Assembly: GCA_026129905.1 (NCBI GenBank)
Contig: JAHCHE010000004.1
Coordinates: 277,666 to 341,665, forward strand
Direction of reading: 5' to 3'
DNA from: Bryobacteraceae bacterium
GTDB taxonomy: Bacteria; Acidobacteriota; Terriglobia; Bryobacterales; Bryobacteraceae
DNA length: 64,000 bases
Shown here: piece by piece, positions 19,538 through 27,930 of the stretch
Position numbering within the stretch: the stretch's first letter is position 1
Layout of the letters: each line of letters opens with the position of its first letter
Made by a program: the position numbers and the translations under genes
The notes under the pieces: model-generated
The model's input: only the letters and a program-made list of their open reading frames with translations
Databases searched by the model: none
Told to the model about the DNA's origin: nothing

Positions 19538-21783
19538 CTCCGGCGCAGAAACCATTCCGCGGCCTTCAGCAGAATCAGCGCCAGGAACACCGCCGGCATA
19601 TTCCAGAGATCCCTCGTTTCGCGAACGGTGATGCCCGCCTCCGAATAGGTGATTTCTTTCGGCAGCCGCGCCAGCTCGTCGGGCTTCCAGTAGCGGCCCC
19701 CGGTTTGCGACGCGAGGTTGCCCAGCAGTTCGCGGTTCTGTTCGGCGCGGAAGTTCTCGGCGACGCCGTCCTCGCGCCGGAAGTTCAGCACGTCCCGCCC
19801 GATTTCCTCCTCGCCGCGCCTGGCTACCACCTCGGCGACAAATCCGCCAGCGTTCCCAGCCTGCCATTCGCCGATGTAGATCCCGGGTTCTTTCGGGTCG
19901 GGCGACAGTTCGGCAACGCCCGAAGCGCCGGCGGGCCCCATGATCTTGGCCTCCACCCGCGCGTCGAGCACGGGCATGAAGTTCTTGTCCCGGACGCGCA
20001 CCGCTAACGGGACCCGGCTTTCGTCCGCCAGGACCTGCCGGGGCGTCGATGACAGCACCTGGCCGGGCGTTCCCGTCACCAGCCAGCGCAGCAGTTGTTG
20101 CCAGAAGACTTCGTGCGTCTGATCGGCGAGATCCTGCTGCATCTGCCAGCGCCAGCTTCCGCCTGTTGCGAAAACGGCGGTCCGTCCGTGGCCGAAGTTC
20201 TGCGTTACCAGAAGGGGCATCGGACGGCCGTTCGGCGACATGAGTTCCGCGAGAACCATGGCTCCAGGTTTGGGAGAGCCCGCCTCTTCGTAGTCGGCCA
20301 GTTGCGGCAGATCGCTCCAGCGTTTCTCGTTGGCTTCGGGGTTTTCCACCAGGCGCGTGATGAGACTGTCGCGGCCGCCTGCCGCAAGCCGCACGCCGAC
20401 GCGGTCGCGGCGAAACGTGGCCTTGCCTTCGGGAAGCGTGACGGGGAGGATCTCGGCGAGCAGCGAGGCTTTGTAGCCGCCGTCGGCCAGCGCCGCGCGG
20501 CCGCCGAGGAAGAGGACTCCGCCGCCGCGGCGGTCGACGAATTCCATTACCGCTTGCTGTTGCGAAGGCGTCAGATAGCCCGCCTCCACCGAGCCCAGAA
20601 TCAAACCCTCGTAGGCGAACAGTTCCTTCAAGTCGCTCGGAAAGCCGTCTTTCAGCTCATCCGGGCTCGCCACGCCCTGCCGGTAGATCTTGTTCTGCGT
20701 CGTACGGAGAATTGACGTGAGCTGAACCGTCCGGTCCTTCTGCATCGCGCGCCGGATGAACTTGTATTCCCAACGCGGCTCACCCTCCAGGTACAGTACC
20801 CGGGGTTTGGCGGATTCGACGTTGATCAGGCGAGAGAGCGTGTTGTTCCTCGGATTTTCCTCGCCTTCCAACGGGTCTATGGAAACCAGCAGGTGCTTGG
20901 CGCCCGCGCTTCCCGCGTTGAACAACAGCGATTCGGTCTGCTGGCCGCCGTCGCTGTCCAGCTCAATGTCCTTGCTTACCAGAACGCGGCCGCCGTCCCG
21001 CACGGTCAGTCGCGCCTTGCTGCCGGCGTAACCCCGCTGCCGGAAGGTAACGCGCGCGGCCACGCGCGAATCGGCCAGCGACCGATCCGGCAACTCCACC
21101 GCGCTGATCTCGACATCCTTCTCAAAGCGCTCCCGGCCGAAGCCCACGGTGTGAACCGGGATGCGGCGGCTGCGCACTTCCGCCAGAGTCTTCAGGTCGA
21201 GCCCCCCCGAGTTGTCCGCTCCGTCGCTCATGAGGAGGACGGCGCCGATCGGCACGCTGCCGGCTTCGGCTACCACCTCGCGAAGACCTTCGCCGATGCG
21301 CGTCGCCTGACGATCGGCCGTAAGCTGATCGAGGCCGTTAATACGTTCCAGACGGTCCCCCAGCCGGTACAGACGCACCTGAAAGCTTTCCGAGAGGCTG
21401 CCAAGCAGTCCCCCTTCCAATGCCGTAACGGCGCCGGCGCTGCGGGTCTCGCCGCCGTCGACAATGGACATGCTGCGGGAGTCGTCGACGACTACGGCGA
21501 TCACGTTCTGCTGAGGCTTTAACGCGGAAAGCTGCAAGGCAGGCTGCCACAACAACAACAGGAGCAAGGCCGCGAGCGTGGCTTGCAGCGCCCAGATTGC
21601 CGCCGGGCGCCAGCCCTTCAAACCAGCGGCCAGGGCGGAACGGCGCCGCCAGATCAGCCACCCCAGGCCGGCCGCCGCCGCCAGGATGGAGAGCGCCAGC
21701 ATCCACCACGGCGCCGGTCCAAGCAGCACGAACTCCCCCTTTTGAAACGCCGCGGCGGGGTGACTAAACAGGAATTCAAACAT
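19522..21783 (-). CDS. VWA/glutamine-amidotransferase-like membrane protein
   Basis: The 753-residue protein has membrane helices near 26-44 and 62-80, then a VWA-type strand VVVDDSRSM (D100, S102, S104) and LLMSDGADN. A class I glutamine-amidotransferase-like fold occupies about 390-560 (LILGSVEAGYLTPSQQQAVMEF, then GGGVLFLGG). Its likely nucleophile position is Gly-rich rather than a clear Cys, so the fold is probably non-catalytic. A beta domain and a C-terminal membrane helix (about 727-742) complete it. This is the common large membrane VWA partner in MoxR/DUF4159 operons, facing the periplasm. Its function is not established. Confidence 0.83.
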   Translation of the reverse strand: MFEFLFSHPAAAFQKGEFVLLGPAPWWMLALSILAAAAGLGWLIWRRRSALAAGLKGWRPAAIWALQATLAALLLLLLWQPALQLSALKPQQNVIAVVVDDSRSMSIVDGGETRSAGAVTALEGGLLGSLSESFQVRLYRLGDRLERINGLDQLTADRQATRIGEGLREVVAEAGSVPIGAVLLMSDGADNSGGLDLKTLAEVRSRRIPVHTVGFGRERFEKDVEISAVELPDRSLADSRVAARVTFRQRGYAGSKARLTVRDGGRVLVSKDIELDSDGGQQTESLLFNAGSAGAKHLLVSIDPLEGEENPRNNTLSRLINVESAKPRVLYLEGEPRWEYKFIRRAMQKDRTVQLTSILRTTQNKIYRQGVASPDELKDGFPSDLKELFAYEGLILGSVEAGYLTPSQQQAVMEFVDRRGGGVLFLGGRAALADGGYKASLLAEILPVTLPEGKATFRRDRVGVRLAAGGRDSLITRLVENPEANEKRWSDLPQLADYEEAGSPKPGAMVLAELMSPNGRPMPLLVTQNFGHGRTAVFATGGSWRWQMQQDLADQTHEVFWQQLLRWLVTGTPGQVLSSTPRQVLADESRVPLAVRVRDKNFMPVLDARVEAKIMGPAGASGVAELSPDPKEPGIYIGEWQAGNAGGFVAEVVARRGEEEIGRDVLNFRREDGVAENFRAEQNRELLGNLASQTGGRYWKPDELARLPKEITYSEAGITVRETRDLWNMPAVFLALILLKAAEWFLRRRWGVV

Positions 21784-21813
21784 CGGCTCGACTGTCGGAT
21801 AAACTCTGTTCGA

Positions 21814-22605
21814 TCAGTGCGTCATGGCATAGATGATGTAATTGATGCCGATCCGGTAAGCAAGCGAAGCCCAGCGTTCGGGATACCGGGGCAGATCGGC
21901 CCACTCCCAGGCATCCCCCAAGTCCATGTTATGACAGATCGCCACCATCAGCCGGCGGTCGTCATCGTATACGCCGCGCCAGCGGGCCTCGATGCCGTCC
22001 TGTTCGTAGGTGCGGCCGCTGTAAAAGTATCGGATGCCCGGCACCTGGAAGCGCTCGTCCAGGTCGTAGAGCACATGAAAAATTTCGTCTTCGTTAGGAA
22101 TATCTTCGACGGGGCGATCCGGAAAGACCCGTTGCAAGCTGGCCAGAAAGACATCCCACTCGATGGTCCCGTGGAAGTCGTCAGTCATCAGGAAGCCGCC
22201 GCGCAGCAGGTATTCGCGCAGCTTGGCCGCCTGCTTGTCGTTGAGTTCCCAGTGGCCGACTTCGACGGCGTAGATCCACGGCCAGTCGAAGATTTTGTCG
22301 CTCTCCAGGTCGACGACCTCTTCCGCCGACCTAGCGTGGATTCGGGTAAGGCGCCGGACGCCCTGCATGAACTGGCGATCCGCTTTCGGGTAGTCGGTGG
22401 CCCAGGCGCCCTGCCAGCCCCAATAGCCGCCCGAAAACGATGGATACATCAGGCGCGCAAAGGCGAACTCCGTCTTCTCATTGCCGTCGGCGGGAAACGG
22501 CGACGGATTGTCTTCCAGCATCTCGAACCGGGGTCGGCGCTGCGCCAACAGCAAGCTCAGCGACACCGATACGAACGCGAGCAACCAGAACAAGCGGAAC
22601 CGCAC
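21814..22605 (-). CDS. DUF4159 domain protein, exported
   Basis: The 263-residue product starts with GTG at 22605, with AAGGGGAGGGG upstream. It has an N-terminal hydrophobic segment (FRLFWLLAFVSVSLSLLLA) and then the DUF4159 core: FAFARLMYPS, a WPWIYAVEVGHWEL strand, LREYLLRGGFLMTDDFHG and a C-terminal NMDLGDAWEWAD block. DUF4159 is a glutamine-amidotransferase-like fold recurrent in MoxR/BatA operons. It is the first gene of the eight-gene operon that runs to 8826; only 30 bases separate it from the next gene. Biochemical role unknown. Confidence 0.87.
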   Translation of the reverse strand: MRFRLFWLLAFVSVSLSLLLAQRRPRFEMLEDNPSPFPADGNEKTEFAFARLMYPSFSGGYWGWQGAWATDYPKADRQFMQGVRRLTRIHARSAEEVVDLESDKIFDWPWIYAVEVGHWELNDKQAAKLREYLLRGGFLMTDDFHGTIEWDVFLASLQRVFPDRPVEDIPNEDEIFHVLYDLDERFQVPGIRYFYSGRTYEQDGIEARWRGVYDDDRRLMVAICHNMDLGDAWEWADLPRYPERWASLAYRIGINYIIYAMTH

Positions 22606-22702
22606 GACGAGTTCCCCTCCCCTTACACTCTCACGATAGCACAGGGGTAGAAAACGGCAGAGCGGATATCGCCATTAGCGGCGATTCACGCAAACAGGAC
22701 CG

Positions 22703-22789
22703 TTACGTCCTGGTTCGCAGTACCAGGCCGAGCAGCAGCAGAGCGGCGATGACAGCGATGATTGGCACGTATGCCATGCCCACGATCAT
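22703..22789 (-). CDS. Possible 28-residue single-span membrane peptide
   Basis: An ATG at 22789 is preceded by GGAGG at close spacing and opens a 28-codon frame. The product, MIVGMAYVPIIAVIAALLLL and eight further residues ending in RTRT, is one hydrophobic helix with a positive C-terminus, the composition of real small membrane proteins. An in-frame ATG at 22831 would add 14 polar residues. It lies between the DUF4159 and DUF362 genes, on the same strand as the MoxR operon and upstream of it. No homology is claimed. Confidence 0.35.
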   Translation of the reverse strand: MIVGMAYVPIIAVIAALLLLGLVLRTRT

Positions 22790-22898
22790 GGCGCCTCCGT
22801 TACTTTTCGTATCGGCGCCTTGAAGTAACATTTGAATAGAGCCTTGGCGAGAAGCCGCGGCTCGGTACACATTTCTACGGAAGATACGGAGGTCGCCG

Positions 22899-24101
22899 AT
22901 GAGCGGAGTTCGTACTCGAAGATGGGTTCTCAAGACGTTGGGCGGTGGATTGGCGGCGGCTTCGGCAGTCGGACGGTCCCATGCGGCGGCGCCAACCGCG
23001 CCGGTGGCGGTGGCCAAGTGCAAGACGTACGAAGCTTCCGAACTGCTGCCCGCGCTGGAACGGATGTTCGACCAGATCGGCGGGCTGGGCCGGGTGGTGA
23101 ACGGCAAGACCGTCGCGATCAAAATCAACCTGACCGGCAACGCCACCGCCCGGCTTGGTCACGCCCCGGTCGGAGAAACCACCTGGACGCATCCGGCGGT
23201 GATCGCGGCGACGCTTCACCTGATGGACAAAGCTGGCGCGCGCCGGATTCGGCTGCTCGAGAGCCCTTGGTCCACCGCCGAGCCGCTGGAAGAGTTCATG
23301 ATCCAGGCGGGCTGGGACCCAGGCGAGTTCACCAGCGCGGCCCGGCGCGTCGAGTTCGAGAACACCAACTACCTCGGAATGGGGAAGGAATACCACCGCT
23401 TTCCCGTACCCCGCGGCGGGCATCTTTTCCCGGCTTACGATCTTAATCACTCTTATAAGGACTGCGACGTCTTCGCGTCCATCGCCAAGCTTAAGGAGCA
23501 CGGAACCGCGGGCATCACGCTCGCGATGAAGAACTGCTTCGGAATCACGCCCTGCACCATCTACGGCGAAGGCGCCGGCAAGGACGAACCGACGCCGGTT
23601 CCCCGCGGCGGGCGCAGCGGCGTAATCCATTTCGGGCGGCGGCCGCCGTCGCTGAGCGCGCCGCAGGAGAAGGATCCGAACTCGCCGCGTGAAGGCGGTT
23701 ACCGTGTGCCCCGGGTGGTGGCGGATCTGGCGGCAGCCCGGCCCATCGATCTTTCCATCGTCGAAGGCGTGGAAAGCCAGGCTGTTGGCGAGACGGCGGG
23801 GTCGAGGAATTCCTTTGCCGTGAGTCCTGGCGTACTGCTGGCAGGCCTCAACGCGGTGACTACCGACGCCGTCGGAGCGGCGTTAATGGGCTTCGACCCG
23901 ATGGCCGATCGGGGGAAGACGCCGTTCGAATACTGCGACAGCACGCTTCGCCTGGCCGAGGAACTCGGCGTTGGCACGCGGGATCTAAGCCGGATCGAAG
24001 TGATCGGCACGCCCATCCGCGACGCCGTTTTCGATTTTCGGGAGGCCCGGCGCAAGCGCGGAATCCCCGACCCGCAACCGCCGCGCGCCTGGCGGGGTTA
24101 G
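22899..24101 (+). CDS. DUF362 domain protein with Tat signal
   Basis: The 400-residue protein begins with a twin-arginine leader (RTRRWVLKTLGGGLAAASAVG). The body fits DUF362: KTVAIKINLTGN, LRLLES-type strands, LKEHGTAGITLAMKNCFGITP and LAGLNAVTTDAVGAALMGFDP. DUF362 proteins are sometimes linked to iron-sulfur ferredoxin modules, but no CxxCxxC cluster motif is present here. A GGAGG ribosome site lies just before the ATG. It is a single-gene unit converging on the gamma-glutamyltransferase gene. The reaction is unknown. Confidence 0.85.
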   Translation: MSGVRTRRWVLKTLGGGLAAASAVGRSHAAAPTAPVAVAKCKTYEASELLPALERMFDQIGGLGRVVNGKTVAIKINLTGNATARLGHAPVGETTWTHPAVIAATLHLMDKAGARRIRLLESPWSTAEPLEEFMIQAGWDPGEFTSAARRVEFENTNYLGMGKEYHRFPVPRGGHLFPAYDLNHSYKDCDVFASIAKLKEHGTAGITLAMKNCFGITPCTIYGEGAGKDEPTPVPRGGRSGVIHFGRRPPSLSAPQEKDPNSPREGGYRVPRVVADLAAARPIDLSIVEGVESQAVGETAGSRNSFAVSPGVLLAGLNAVTTDAVGAALMGFDPMADRGKTPFEYCDSTLRLAEELGVGTRDLSRIEVIGTPIRDAVFDFREARRKRGIPDPQPPRAWRG

Positions 24102-24125
24102 CTCTGCGCTCGGCGGAGCCCCGCT

Positions 24126-25871
24126 TCACCAGCCGATCACGTAGCTGTCCGTCGCCGGCGCCGCTCCGCCCATCAACACCTTCGACTCGTCGTCGACCAC
24201 GATCGCCTTAACGCTTCCGACGCCCATGGCCGAGTGGGTCCGCACAGGATGCCCGCGTTTGGCCAGTTCGTCCCGCACGTCGCGGGAAATCCGCTGGGAG
24301 ACCGACAACCCCTTGCCGGGCCGGTGCGGGTGAAACGACTGGTGGTAGGCGCCTGTGGAGAAATAGGGCTGCTCCAGGGCCTGCTGCACATTCATGCCGA
24401 ATTCGACGTAATTCAAAAAGAACTGAAGCTGCGATTGTCCTTGCGTGTCGCCTCCGGGGCTACCGAACACCATGCACGGCTTGCCGTCCTTCAACACGAG
24501 CACGGGATTCAAAGTTTGGCGCGGACGCTTTCGCGGGGCCAGCCCATTCGGGTGCGTGGCGTCCAGGCGGAAGCGCGCCAGTACATCGTTAATGAAGAAG
24601 CCGCCCCACTCGCCGTCCACGTACATCGCGCTGCCGAAATTCGAGGCCACCGAGGACGTGATCGTCACCATGTTGCGTTCCTTATCGACGGCGCTGATGT
24701 GCGTGGTGAAGTTCTCGATCCAGTCCGGGAATGCCGCCCGGCCGGTCAGTTCGACGTGACTGCCGGCTTCGCGCGCGTAGAGCGCTGTGACGCCGCTTTG
24801 AAGACCGGGAGGCGCGACGCCGTCGATGGCGCGATCCTTGCGGATCAGCGCCCTCCGCCGCGCGGCGTACTCGTCGGACAACAGCCGGTCAATCGGGACA
24901 TCCTTCACGAACCGCGGATCCCCGATGTAGGCGTCGCGATCCGCAAACGCCAGTTTCAGCGCCTCCACCACGTGATGGATGTAATCGGCCGAGTTGTGCC
25001 CCATTCCCTTCAGGTCAAACCCCTCCAAAATCTTCAGCGCCTCCAGCATCACCGGACTTTGCGTCGGCAGTCCGACCCCGTACACGTCGTAGCCGCGGTA
25101 GCGGACGTGAAGCGGCTGCGCCTCTTCTGCGGCGAATTCGGCCAGGTCCGAGGTCTCCATGATTCCGCCGCTGCGGCCCAGGAAATCGACGATATTCTCC
25201 GCTACCGGACCTTTATAGAAACCTTCTTTTCCACGCTCCCCGATTCGGCGCAGCGTGCGGCCGAGATTCTTGCGGATCACCACGTCGCCCATCTTGACGG
25301 GTTCGCCGTTCCGGAACCACACGGCGGGGCCGGAACGAAACTTCTGAAGACGCTCGACATTCAGGCGGAAGACGTTCTGAAGGTTCTCGCTGACGACAAA
25401 GCCGCGCTCGGCCAACTCGATCGCCGGAGCGAGCACGCGCTCGCGCTTCAGCTTGCCGTACTTCTCCTGCGCCAGCAGCAGCGCGGCCGGTGCGCCCGGA
25501 ACCACCGGGCTCAGCGGACCGTCGAGGTCCAATCCGCCTTTCTCCTGGTAGAATTTGACGGTCGCGCGGTTCGGCGCCCAGCCGCCGCCGTTGATGAAAA
25601 GGACTTCCCTGGTCTTGGCCCGGTAGATCAGGATGAAGGCGTCCCCGCCGATGCCGGACCGACTGGGCTCGACGACGGTGCTCGCGAAGCACGCGGCCGC
25701 GGCGGCGTCCACGGCGTTTCCCCCGTCGCGCAGCATCCCGTAGCCGGCCATGGCGGTGAGGTAGTGGGCGGTGGCCACCATCCCGTCGAGGCCGAGGTAG
25801 ACGGGCCGCCAGGTGGAAGTCTGGCCCGACAGCAGCGCGGCGGTTATCAGGCCCAGGGCGATCGTTTTCAT
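24126..25871 (-). CDS. ggt: Gamma-glutamyltransferase, periplasmic
   Basis: The 581-residue product begins at ATG 25871 with a signal peptide (MKTIALGLITAALLSGQ). Family motifs: GGNAVDAAAAACFASTVVEP, a GIGGDAFIL strand, and the autoprocessing/nucleophile site NFTTHISAVD, with T389 as the expected nucleophile starting the small subunit. It continues TSSVASNFGSAMYV and GSPGGDTQGQSQLQFF. The enzyme cleaves the gamma-glutamyl bond of glutathione and related peptides in the periplasm. The residue before T389 is Phe rather than the polar residue often seen. A longer frame to 25967 has no signal-like start and would consume the divergent promoter region. It is a single-gene unit. Confidence 0.93.
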   Translation of the reverse strand: MKTIALGLITAALLSGQTSTWRPVYLGLDGMVATAHYLTAMAGYGMLRDGGNAVDAAAAACFASTVVEPSRSGIGGDAFILIYRAKTREVLFINGGGWAPNRATVKFYQEKGGLDLDGPLSPVVPGAPAALLLAQEKYGKLKRERVLAPAIELAERGFVVSENLQNVFRLNVERLQKFRSGPAVWFRNGEPVKMGDVVIRKNLGRTLRRIGERGKEGFYKGPVAENIVDFLGRSGGIMETSDLAEFAAEEAQPLHVRYRGYDVYGVGLPTQSPVMLEALKILEGFDLKGMGHNSADYIHHVVEALKLAFADRDAYIGDPRFVKDVPIDRLLSDEYAARRRALIRKDRAIDGVAPPGLQSGVTALYAREAGSHVELTGRAAFPDWIENFTTHISAVDKERNMVTITSSVASNFGSAMYVDGEWGGFFINDVLARFRLDATHPNGLAPRKRPRQTLNPVLVLKDGKPCMVFGSPGGDTQGQSQLQFFLNYVEFGMNVQQALEQPYFSTGAYHQSFHPHRPGKGLSVSQRISRDVRDELAKRGHPVRTHSAMGVGSVKAIVVDDESKVLMGGAAPATDSYVIGW

Positions 25872-25967
25872 GTTGAACGATTGTACTGTGAGCGCCGGAG
25901 GCCGATGCGGAGCGCATGCAGAGCAGCCTGTGCCTGGCGGCTCGGACGTACGAGGTACTATCGGCAT

Positions 25968-26210
25968 ATGAACCGGAACTTGCGCGTGGTTTTCTCGAGG
26001 AAAGAGAGCGGGGGCGAGGAGTACGTCGAGGTTGCCCGCGGATCGTGGACGCTGGGACGGGAACCGGAATTAACCGGCGAGCCGATCCCTCCGGAAGTGC
26101 TCAAAGGCATCGAGAAACAGACGCCTGCCGCTTGCGCTCACCCGAAAGGCACAATCACGTACGCTCGAGCCGAGGTCCTGTACGCCATGGACTTCGAGGG
26201 CATCGAGTGA
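25968..26210 (+). CDS. Small protein of unknown function (80 aa)
   Basis: The frame encodes 80 residues from an ATG at 25968, divergent from the gamma-glutamyltransferase gene. The N-terminal half is a basic and acidic beta-like sequence (LRVVFSRKESGGEEYVEV). The C-terminus is YARAEVLYAMDFEGIE. A related C-terminal sequence (LYALNFETLE) recurs at 27870-27899 beyond the alpha-amylase gene, which suggests a real small-protein family. No signal peptide or membrane segment. Confidence 0.55.
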   Translation: MNRNLRVVFSRKESGGEEYVEVARGSWTLGREPELTGEPIPPEVLKGIEKQTPAACAHPKGTITYARAEVLYAMDFEGIE

Positions 26211-26359
26211 CGGGGCGCGCCTTAGGGGCGCCGGCGCAGCTCCGCTTTCTCTGGCGCTCCTTTCTTGCGAAGAGGGGAGCGCAAGCGCGGCGGATGAGTG
26301 CTCGCGCGCTGTAACGAAGTCGTTTCCTCATCTCACTCAGTGGCGGAACAGGAGGGAAG

Positions 26360-27796
26360 GTGACACAGGCTTCGAGATTCTTCCGATCGGCGTATTCACT
26401 TGCCCTTGCGCTGCTCTCCTTCGGCGCCGCGCCTCCGGCATCCGCAGAGGTCATCCTGCACGCTTTCGGGTGGAAATACGAAGATGTCGGGTTGAATGCT
26501 CAGGCTATCGCCGACGCGGGATATAAGGCAGTGCTCGTGTCTCCGCCGCTGAAGTCCGAGCGTTCCGCCGGATGTCCATGGTACAAGCACTACCAGCCGC
26601 AAGACTTCCGGGTGATTGACAACTGCGCCGGCAATAAGCAGCAATTCGCGGCCATGGTGAAGGCGCTGAAGAGCAAAGGCGTTCGGGTCTACGCCGACAT
26701 CGTGGTCAACCACATGGCGAACGAACGCAACAACGCCACCAGCTTTCCCGGCGATGAGATCCTGAGCGAGTACCGCTCAGACCCGGTCTACTGGAACAAC
26801 CAGAAACTCTATGGCGACCTGGGCAACGGTCTGTTCAGCCCCCAGGACTTCCACGCCGAAGCCTGCATTCATGACTATTCCAACCCGGACAGCGTGATCA
26901 AGCATCGGATCTGTGGAACGGGCGGCGACAGGGGTCTTCCGGACCTCAAAGATACGATCCCCGATCAGAACTGGGTACTGGATCAGCGAAAACAGTATAT
27001 CCGCGCGTTATTCGATCTCGGCGTCCGCGGTTTCCGCTTGGATGCAGCGAAGCACATGCCCGTTGGAGCCATTCGCTACTTTGTACCCGACGAGATCGCC
27101 AATAAATCCCATGTTTTCGCCGAAACAATCACATGGGGCGGAATCAATGACGGGGAATACAACCTCTATCTGAAGCCCTACCTGGAGAGCTTGCCTGTTT
27201 CCTTTAGCGCTTACGATTTCCCCTTGCTCAACGAGATGAAGCGCGCCTTCGGCCCCGGCAGCCGGCTCTCCGACATCGCGAACCCCTATGCGACCGGCAA
27301 CGCACTCGAACCCCGCCGGGCAATAACCGTCGTCGTTACCCACGATATCCCTTACAACAGTGGATTCCGCAGCCTGATCTTTGATCCGAAAGATGAAGAA
27401 CTGGCATATGCCTACATCCTCGGCCGGGACGGCGGGGCACCAATGGTCTTCGATGATGGATCGAGCTGGAAGACCGACGGCGGGAGGTGGGTGGGAGCCT
27501 GGAAGAATGAGCGGCTTAAGAAGATGATCTTTTTCCACAATCGCATGCAGGGCAAGTGGATGGAGGTTCTCTTCGCCGATGATTGCGTCCTGCTGTGGCG
27601 GCGCGAGGAGGATGGCATCGCCGGGATTAACAAGTGCGGTTTCGCCAAGGACGTCACTGTCGACACCCGCGGCAAGTTCCGCTGGAACCGAACCTATCGC
27701 GACAGGTTGGACGCATCCAACACGGTCCGGATCTCAAGTGAAAGCTTCACCTTTAACCTTCCTGGTCGCGATGCCCGCCTGTGGTACGTGGAATAG
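26360..27796 (+). CDS. Secreted alpha-amylase family (GH13) enzyme
   Basis: The 478-residue product starts with GTG after a GGAGGGA ribosome site and has a signal peptide cut near ASA-EV. GH13 motifs in order: VYADIVVNHMAN (region I), GFRLDAAKHMP (nucleophile D228), VFAETITWGG (acid/base E255) and VVTHDIPYN (region IV, H328-D329). The substrate is probably an alpha-glucan such as starch or glycogen, hydrolysed outside the cytoplasm. By eye its codons use more A/T at third positions than the neighbours, which could mean more recent acquisition. It is flanked by a small protein gene and a related fragment. Confidence 0.9.
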   Translation: MTQASRFFRSAYSLALALLSFGAAPPASAEVILHAFGWKYEDVGLNAQAIADAGYKAVLVSPPLKSERSAGCPWYKHYQPQDFRVIDNCAGNKQQFAAMVKALKSKGVRVYADIVVNHMANERNNATSFPGDEILSEYRSDPVYWNNQKLYGDLGNGLFSPQDFHAEACIHDYSNPDSVIKHRICGTGGDRGLPDLKDTIPDQNWVLDQRKQYIRALFDLGVRGFRLDAAKHMPVGAIRYFVPDEIANKSHVFAETITWGGINDGEYNLYLKPYLESLPVSFSAYDFPLLNEMKRAFGPGSRLSDIANPYATGNALEPRRAITVVVTHDIPYNSGFRSLIFDPKDEELAYAYILGRDGGAPMVFDDGSSWKTDGGRWVGAWKNERLKKMIFFHNRMQGKWMEVLFADDCVLLWRREEDGIAGINKCGFAKDVTVDTRGKFRWNRTYRDRLDASNTVRISSESFTFNLPGRDARLWYVE

Positions 27797-27827
27797 GCAG
27801 CCGCCCGCCCACTCATCTAACGACGGA

Positions 27828-27902
27828 TCAAAGAAGTGGTCCGGCCATGCTTGGGTGGCCGCTGGTGCGCTCTACGCCTTGAATTTTGAAACGCTGGAGT
27901 GA
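27828..27902 (+). pseudogene. 3' remnant related to the small protein at 25968
   Basis: Just after the amylase gene a frame ends in AAGALYALNFETLE and a stop. This matches the C-terminus of the 80-residue protein before the amylase (AEVLYAMDFEGIE). No credible start codon precedes it, so it is a truncated copy or a distant family member. The match is short (about 12 residues). Confidence 0.3.
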
Positions 27903-27930
27903 TGCCGGGCCCGATTGCGCGTCGCGAAAG

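Noticed and set aside
24234..26210. A 658-codon plus-strand frame opposite the gamma-glutamyltransferase gene
   Set aside because: It is a high-GC antisense shadow. The sequence is low-complexity Arg/Ala/Gly/His without domains, while the minus strand encodes a complete enzyme with the nucleophile motif. Only its last 80 codons are a separate real gene.
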